Below are positions 59,271-64,000 of a stretch of DNA of 64,000 bases, piece after piece (the stretch's first letter is position 1; every line of letters starts with the position of its first letter). This DNA is from Chlorobiota bacterium (GTDB lineage Bacteria > Bacteroidota > Bacteroidia > Bacteroidales > F082): contig JAUVKF010000007.1 of the NCBI GenBank assembly GCA_030596395.1, forward strand, positions 1 through 64,000, read 5' to 3'. Made by a program: the position numbers and the translations under genes. The notes under the pieces are model-generated. The model ran no database searches, was not told the DNA's origin, and worked only from the letters and a program-made list of their open reading frames with translations.

Positions 59271-59513
59271 CTAATCTTCTTTGGATGTATCATCCTTTAC
59301 CAGGCGATACACTTTTTTTCCGCCATAAATGGCGCCTAAAGTCAGCATAATTGTAATTCCGCCGCTGATTGGTGCTCCCCCGCCAATGGGGTCATCACCG
59401 GGCTCTGGTCCTCCACCCGGATCTTCGGGGGCCATCATCTGGGCAAATGAGAACGAAACAGCGAACACAAACACGAGACTTAATATGATCTTTTTTAAAT
59501 ATTTAATATTCAT
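59271..59513 (-). CDS. Small exported protein with PID-CTERM-like sorting tail
   Basis: This 80-residue protein has signal peptide MNIKYLKKIILSLVFVFAVS ending near FAQ25. A Pro/Gly/Asp-rich linker (26-46) follows, then DPIGGG (41-46), PISGG (48-52), a hydrophobic helix (53-63) and a basic end GGKKVYRLVK. This order of a PI(D/G/S)GG motif, a short membrane helix and a basic patch resembles the PID-CTERM sorting tails of Bacteroidota. The gene starts 18 bases after the giant jelly-roll/Fn3 protein and precedes a terminator, so the two are co-transcribed. A functional link is inferred only. Confidence 0.7.
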   Translation of the reverse strand: MNIKYLKKIILSLVFVFAVSFSFAQMMAPEDPGGGPEPGDDPIGGGAPISGGITIMLTLGAIYGGKKVYRLVKDDTSKED

Positions 59514-59531
59514 CTTATTAGCTTTTTATGG

Positions 59532-62500
59532 TTATTTAATATAGACTTTGCTTGTTTTAACTCCGCTTTCGCTGATGATTTTTACAACCACATATCCTTT
59601 CAACTGGTGAACCGGAATGGTTGTAAAAGTTGAAGCAGGTGTATCTGTATGGATCGCTGCTCTTCCGAACATATCATAAATCCATACTTCTTTGTCTTCA
59701 TTTGCAGCATTACCTGTACTCCTTATACAAAGTTTATCATCAAAAGCATATACGAATATTAAGTTTTCATCATCAGGATTTTCAATACCTGTTGGAATCG
59801 GGTTGAAGTGCAGTACAAAACGGTCTTTCTCCTCACTGGAATAAGCGGTAAAGGTAAATTCCGGTTTATCCTGCAAATCAATGATATCACCCGTTTTCCT
59901 GTCTTCTAACCAAACCATAACATCCGGCAGGTTATCCAGGTTGGCCTGCATCTGGTAATCACCATCTGCACCGGCAACGAAATGAACATCTACTGTCCTG
60001 CTCTTACCTTCCAGCAACGGTAACCCGTTCGTACTAAGCATTTCATCTGACTGATATGCATAAAGCACAGGAGCATCACCAACCAACGGGAACATCTTAC
60101 GCGCATCACGTCCATTGTCATAAAGTTCAGTGGCTTCTTTTGCAAACACAATATTCATTTCATCGTTCATCTGGCCATAGAACACTTTAAGCGACATCTG
60201 TTCAAATCCAGATCCTCCGTCCTCTGCAGATGTGCTTTTGTAGTAAGCCTGGCTCGAATGTACACGTGCATCCATCGGTATCGTGATTGATGGTGAGGCG
60301 CCTGTTGTCTGGACGAAGAACCCCTGTCCCATCGGGATGATTCCATCTGTTAAGCTACCTGCACCTCCAACTCGGTCTTTCCAGTTTCCGGCCGTATGAT
60401 CCCATACCCAGACGGTTCCACCTACATCGGTCAGGCTCCAGGTGCCGATATCCCAATCTAACGGGCTGGCAAAGGGGTTACCGATAAGGTTGTAACCAAG
60501 CGGATCAGGACCGCTATAACTCAGTGCAGGTGTTGATGATGTAGTTAAAGTAACATTAGAGATTCGCAAGGCTCCGGTATAGTCAACAGTAATGTCGTAA
60601 CGAGGGCCTGACTCTACCCAAACTTCGAAACCGGCACCCGGATCAAGTGGGTCGGTTAATTCGGTTATATAGGTTCGGGTATTTGTCGGCTCATTATAAG
60701 TTCTCAACCACACATCGGGACTGCCACCCTGGTACAGGGCATTCACCGTTTGGCCTTGAGTAGAAGCTGAAAGATCGTGCCATACGGCTCCGGTAATAAA
60801 GCGTTGTACAGTTGCAGAACCGGTAGCCAATAAACCATCATTTAAAATAGATGCATCACCAGTTGCGTCCGACTGTATTGTTATGCTGTTACACTGGCGT
60901 GCATGGGATAGCGTTGGATAGTTGGTCAACCCTGTCGGGACGGTTACATCTGTACCTGATGAAGGTACCCCTCCTGACCAGTTTCCGCCATTGTCCCAGT
61001 CATTATCCGTTCCACCTGTCCATGTAGTGGCTGCAACAGCCTCAACAACTTGAATATCATCTACAAACAAATAGAATTGATTAGCATCACTGTAACCATG
61101 GAACCCCACGTAGTATGTTCCTGTTGTAGCCGGGGTAAATGTTCCGCTACCTGCCTCCCAGCTTACATTATCAACATTATTGTCATCAAATATAGGTGTT
61201 CCTGACATTGAAGTTGATGCAGCAGCATTTCCCCAGTCAACGGCTAACTTTTCAGGAAAAGTGCCACTTTCTGCCCAATAGGCAAAATCAACTTCATAGG
61301 TTGTACCACCTGTTAACTGCAATCCCTCTGTAAAGAACCAATCATTCATTGCCGCTGAAGTGTTATACCTAATTCGTGCTGAATTAGGAGGACTTAAATG
61401 CGTAGTATTTGTTTCCCATGTATATCCATCAGCATTGGTATTTTCAACAGTCATACAAGGTGGAAATGCAGGAGCTGTCACAGCGTCAAAATCTTCAAAG
61501 TAAGGAACTGTGGTTGAAGTGCAAGAAGTAGTAAACGAACTTGGCCCAACCCATGTACTTTCATCCCTGGTGCCATCGCAATCGGACTGCACATACCAGT
61601 CGTAGGTTGTGGATGCTGTAAGGCCGGAAAGAGTATGCGGGTTACTTACAAGCGTAACTAAGGTTCCGCTACCCTGTGTAAATCCGGTTGGGCCCCACTC
61701 GATGTTCCAGGTAGTTTCAATACCACCGGCAGTCCATCCTAAATCAGCAGAGGTGGTTGTAATGTTGGTTTCGGTTTGTGCTGTTGGTGCAGGGCACGCT
61801 ACTGTTGTTGTAAACGTGCTAGGCCCGGTCCAGGCACTTACGCCACCACCGCCGCAATCATCACGCACATACCAGTCATAATCTGTAGTTGGCGATAATC
61901 CGGTAAGGGTATATGGGTTATCTGTTGTTCCCGTTATCATTGTTCCACTACCCTGTGTAAAACCGGTGGCTCCCCACTCGATGTCCCAGGTGGAAGCACC
62001 TCCGGTTGTCCAGCCGAGGTCGGCCTGATAGCCTCCAATGTTGGTTTCGGTTTGGTCAGTTGGAGCAGGGCAGGATGGTGGTGTACGTACCTGGAAATTG
62101 TCCAGATAAAAATTGTAATCTTCAGAATCGTCAACAGAACCATCGCTTGCCCAGAAAGCAAACTGAACAGGGTTTTGTGTGTAACCACTAATATCTACGG
62201 TTGTATTATCACCTGTATTTGATGGTGTATTGCCTGTATTCCAGGTCATCAGGTTACTCCATGTTGTGCCGCCATCGGTTGTTACCAGTAATTGAACCTC
62301 ATCATCCGATCCCATATTGGAGGGACCTGTACTGGAATAAGTAGTAACAGCAACATCAAAATTCAACTCATAACCGCCAACTGTGAGGTCAAAATTAGGT
62401 GTAATAAGCCATTCCTGGCGACCGGTAGTATATAGGTTTACCCTGGCACTTCCTGTTGAGCCATTATTGGCAAAGCCATCGGCCTGCCAATAGCTATCTC

Positions 62501-64000
62501 CAGGCGTGCCGGTTGGCCCGGTAACAGGTCCCTTATTTTCATCCCAGCAATCGGGTAAGAAAGTAGTAAAATCTTCAAGGTAATCGGGTGTATAAGTTGC
62601 ACATAATGTAGTAAATATACTTGGACCTGTCCAGGTACTTGTAGAACCACCCCCACAATCGGCTTGTACATACCAATCATAAGTTGTTGCAGCAGTTAAT
62701 CCCGAAAGTGCGTGCGGGTTTGTAGTTGTTCCTGTGATCATGGTTCCACTGCCTTGGGTAAAACCGGTTGCTCCGTATTCGATGTTCCAGCTTGTGGCTG
62801 TTCCGCTTTCAGTCCAGCCCAGGTTAGCCGATGTGGCTGTAATGCCGCCTTCGGTTTGGGCGGTGGGAGCAGGGCAGGATGGTATAGGTTCATATACAAA
62901 ATCATCAACGTTCATATACCTGTAACTAGTTGTTGCTTCATGTCTGAAAGCAATGTACTTATCCGAAAGCGTATAAGAAGCATCAAAGACAACTGTATAT
63001 TCCGTATAGGAATCAATTGAAAGAGCAATAGTCTGAAAAGCAGTGAATGTTGTTTCATCGGTAGGATCTGACATTGTTCCGACAATTACATTTTGCGCAT
63101 AACCACTTACTCTCCCCTGAAACCTGATCTGGTTTAATTGTGTAGTTAGATCACTAAGTTCCGGTGTTATCAATAATAGATAAGTACCTGCACCGGTTGA
63201 ACTGGAATTGTACATCCTTGCATTATTTGGTGCAGAATTAGAGTATAATGTACTTGTTTCAACATAAGCATAAGTACTTGAAGCAACTTCTTTTTTCGAC
63301 CAGCAAGAAGGTAAATCCGGTGTTGTTACACCATCAAAGTTTTCTGAAAATGGGGCTGTAAAGGGAGCACAAGCCGTAGCAAACGTACTTGGCCCTGTCC
63401 AGTTACTTTGGTCGCCGCCACAATCAGACTGTACATACCAATCATAATCAGTTGATGCTGTTAAACCTGATAATGTATATGGGTTTGAGGTGACTGCAAT
63501 TGTGGTTCCACTTCCTTGTGTAAAACCGGTTGCTCCGTATTCGATGTTCCAGCTTGTGGCAGTACCATTCTCTGTCCATCCCAGGTCTGCTGAAGTAGTT
63601 GTAATATTGGTTTCTGTTTGGACTGATGGGGCAGGACACGAGGGTTCGTCAACTACAATATCATCAACATACCAACCTGCTCGATTAGTGGAAACATCTG
63701 AATCCAATCTGAATCTAAACCGCACATTTGCTACGTTATAAGATGCCAGGCTAAAGGTTTCTTCCTTCCACCATGTATTGTCAGGTGTTTCGTTACCAGT
63801 TCCCCATTCAGTATAATCGTCTTCATGGAAATATTCATTTGTTCCATAACCTGATGCCGCACCCTGATATGTACTAGCTGGTAAAACAGCATACGTCGAT
63901 CCACCATCAGTTGATACTTCAACATAACATTCGTCATAACCTCCTTCAGTTTTGGCGATGTGCCAAAATACCAGGGTTGCACCCGTTGTAGAAGACAAAT
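59532..64000 (-). CDS. Giant jelly-roll/Fn3 T9SS-exported protein (5' end beyond the window)
   Basis: About 1489 residues are visible; the N-terminus and signal peptide lie outside the window, and the TTG at 63998 is not a likely start. Four beta-jelly-roll units resembling MAM/cleaved-adhesin domains alternate with four ~90-residue Fn3 domains of consensus CPAPTAQTETNITTTSADLGW, followed by NIEYGATGFTQGSGT and YDWYVQSDCGG. The order is jelly roll, Fn3, jelly roll, Fn3, jelly roll, Fn3, Fn3, jelly roll. A beta-rich region of about 450 residues follows, beginning TWTGGTDNDWDNGGNWSGG. The end is a T9SS sorting domain (VWIYDMFGRA, KTSKVYIK). It is a probable surface adhesin or matrix protein. 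Confidence 0.88.
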   Translation of the reverse strand, partial: LSSTTGATLVFWHIAKTEGGYDECYVEVSTDGGSTYAVLPASTYQGAASGYGTNEYFHEDDYTEWGTGNETPDNTWWKEETFSLASYNVANVRFRFRLDSDVSTNRAGWYVDDIVVDEPSCPAPSVQTETNITTTSADLGWTENGTATSWNIEYGATGFTQGSGTTIAVTSNPYTLSGLTASTDYDWYVQSDCGGDQSNWTGPSTFATACAPFTAPFSENFDGVTTPDLPSCWSKKEVASSTYAYVETSTLYSNSAPNNARMYNSSSTGAGTYLLLITPELSDLTTQLNQIRFQGRVSGYAQNVIVGTMSDPTDETTFTAFQTIALSIDSYTEYTVVFDASYTLSDKYIAFRHEATTSYRYMNVDDFVYEPIPSCPAPTAQTEGGITATSANLGWTESGTATSWNIEYGATGFTQGSGTMITGTTTNPHALSGLTAATTYDWYVQADCGGGSTSTWTGPSIFTTLCATYTPDYLEDFTTFLPDCWDENKGPVTGPTGTPGDSYWQADGFANNGSTGSARVNLYTTGRQEWLITPNFDLTVGGYELNFDVAVTTYSSTGPSNMGSDDEVQLLVTTDGGTTWSNLMTWNTGNTPSNTGDNTTVDISGYTQNPVQFAFWASDGSVDDSEDYNFYLDNFQVRTPPSCPAPTDQTETNIGGYQADLGWTTGGASTWDIEWGATGFTQGSGTMITGTTDNPYTLTGLSPTTDYDWYVRDDCGGGGVSAWTGPSTFTTTVACPAPTAQTETNITTTSADLGWTAGGIETTWNIEWGPTGFTQGSGTLVTLVSNPHTLSGLTASTTYDWYVQSDCDGTRDESTWVGPSSFTTSCTSTTVPYFEDFDAVTAPAFPPCMTVENTNADGYTWETNTTHLSPPNSARIRYNTSAAMNDWFFTEGLQLTGGTTYEVDFAYWAESGTFPEKLAVDWGNAAASTSMSGTPIFDDNNVDNVSWEAGSGTFTPATTGTYYVGFHGYSDANQFYLFVDDIQVVEAVAATTWTGGTDNDWDNGGNWSGGVPSSGTDVTVPTGLTNYPTLSHARQCNSITIQSDATGDASILNDGLLATGSATVQRFITGAVWHDLSASTQGQTVNALYQGGSPDVWLRTYNEPTNTRTYITELTDPLDPGAGFEVWVESGPRYDITVDYTGALRISNVTLTTSSTPALSYSGPDPLGYNLIGNPFASPLDWDIGTWSLTDVGGTVWVWDHTAGNWKDRVGGAGSLTDGIIPMGQGFFVQTTGASPSITIPMDARVHSSQAYYKSTSAEDGGSGFEQMSLKVFYGQMNDEMNIVFAKEATELYDNGRDARKMFPLVGDAPVLYAYQSDEMLSTNGLPLLEGKSRTVDVHFVAGADGDYQMQANLDNLPDVMVWLEDRKTGDIIDLQDKPEFTFTAYSSEEKDRFVLHFNPIPTGIENPDDENLIFVYAFDDKLCIRSTGNAANEDKEVWIYDMFGRAAIHTDTPASTFTTIPVHQLKGYVVVKIISESGVKTSKVYIK

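Noticed and set aside
1..64000. tRNA, rRNA, riboswitch or CRISPR features
   Set aside because: No cloverleaf, conserved rRNA segment, known riboswitch core or short-spacer direct repeat array was seen in the gaps; a covariance-model search would be needed to exclude small RNAs.

Overview
The window looks like chromosomal DNA from a Bacteroidota bacterium, probably a Bacteroidia/Marinilabiliales-like marine or sediment relative. This is inferred from type IX secretion (T9SS) components and substrates, a PorV-like protein, a TonB-dependent receptor with a carboxypeptidase-regulatory-like N-terminus, a PID-CTERM-like tail, TAnnTTTG-type promoter boxes, and few Shine-Dalgarno sites. No rRNA, tRNA, CRISPR array, phage or transposase gene was seen.

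Region 1 (0.5-12.1 kb) is a mannoside-type carbohydrate locus, almost all on the minus strand. It holds a Gfo/Idh/MocA oxidoreductase, two ABC sugar permeases, a GT4 glycosyltransferase fused to an (alpha/alpha)6-type module, a secreted stand-alone copy of that module, two tandem GH130 phosphorylase-like enzymes and an MsmK/UgpC-type ATPase. A third, N-terminally extended GH130 sits on the plus strand. No SusC/SusD pair and no sugar-binding protein gene is in the locus. Region 2 (12.3-18 kb) has a T9SS-exported multidomain protein, a Nudix hydrolase and a secreted six-hairpin glycosidase-like protein.

Region 3 (18-25 kb) has two unannotated ~30-residue membrane peptides, a SYLF protein, a secreted protein with an internal duplication, a YitT-family protein, and the housekeeping block M23 peptidase-dxr-rseP. 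Region 4 (25.3-30 kb) has the T9SS lipoprotein PorW/SprE, a bactofilin, AtpZ and an AtpI-like membrane protein. The F0/F1 genes that often follow AtpZ are absent; a hairpin element and a short gene remnant lie there instead.

Region 5 (30-39.5 kb) is a three-gene outer-membrane operon: TonB-dependent receptor, ~1500-residue secreted protein with a variant C-terminal tail, and a PorV-like protein. Region 6 (39.5-47.4 kb) has greA, a HIT protein, an amidophosphoribosyltransferase-like enzyme, a GNAT acetyltransferase, a C69 dipeptidase, an unknown lipoprotein, a zinc-ribbon protein and an MmgE/PrpD protein.

Region 7 (47.5-64 kb) is surface and regulatory: a 1991-residue subtilase with two sets of seven propeller-like repeats and two LamG domains, a YfcC-type transporter, a TPR-histidine kinase/LytTR regulator pair, repeat-rich DNA, a PID-CTERM-like small protein, and a giant jelly-roll/Fn3 T9SS substrate that runs off the window end. 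The most system-like candidates are the GH130/GT4/(alpha/alpha)6/ABC locus and the receptor/giant-protein/PorV-like trio.
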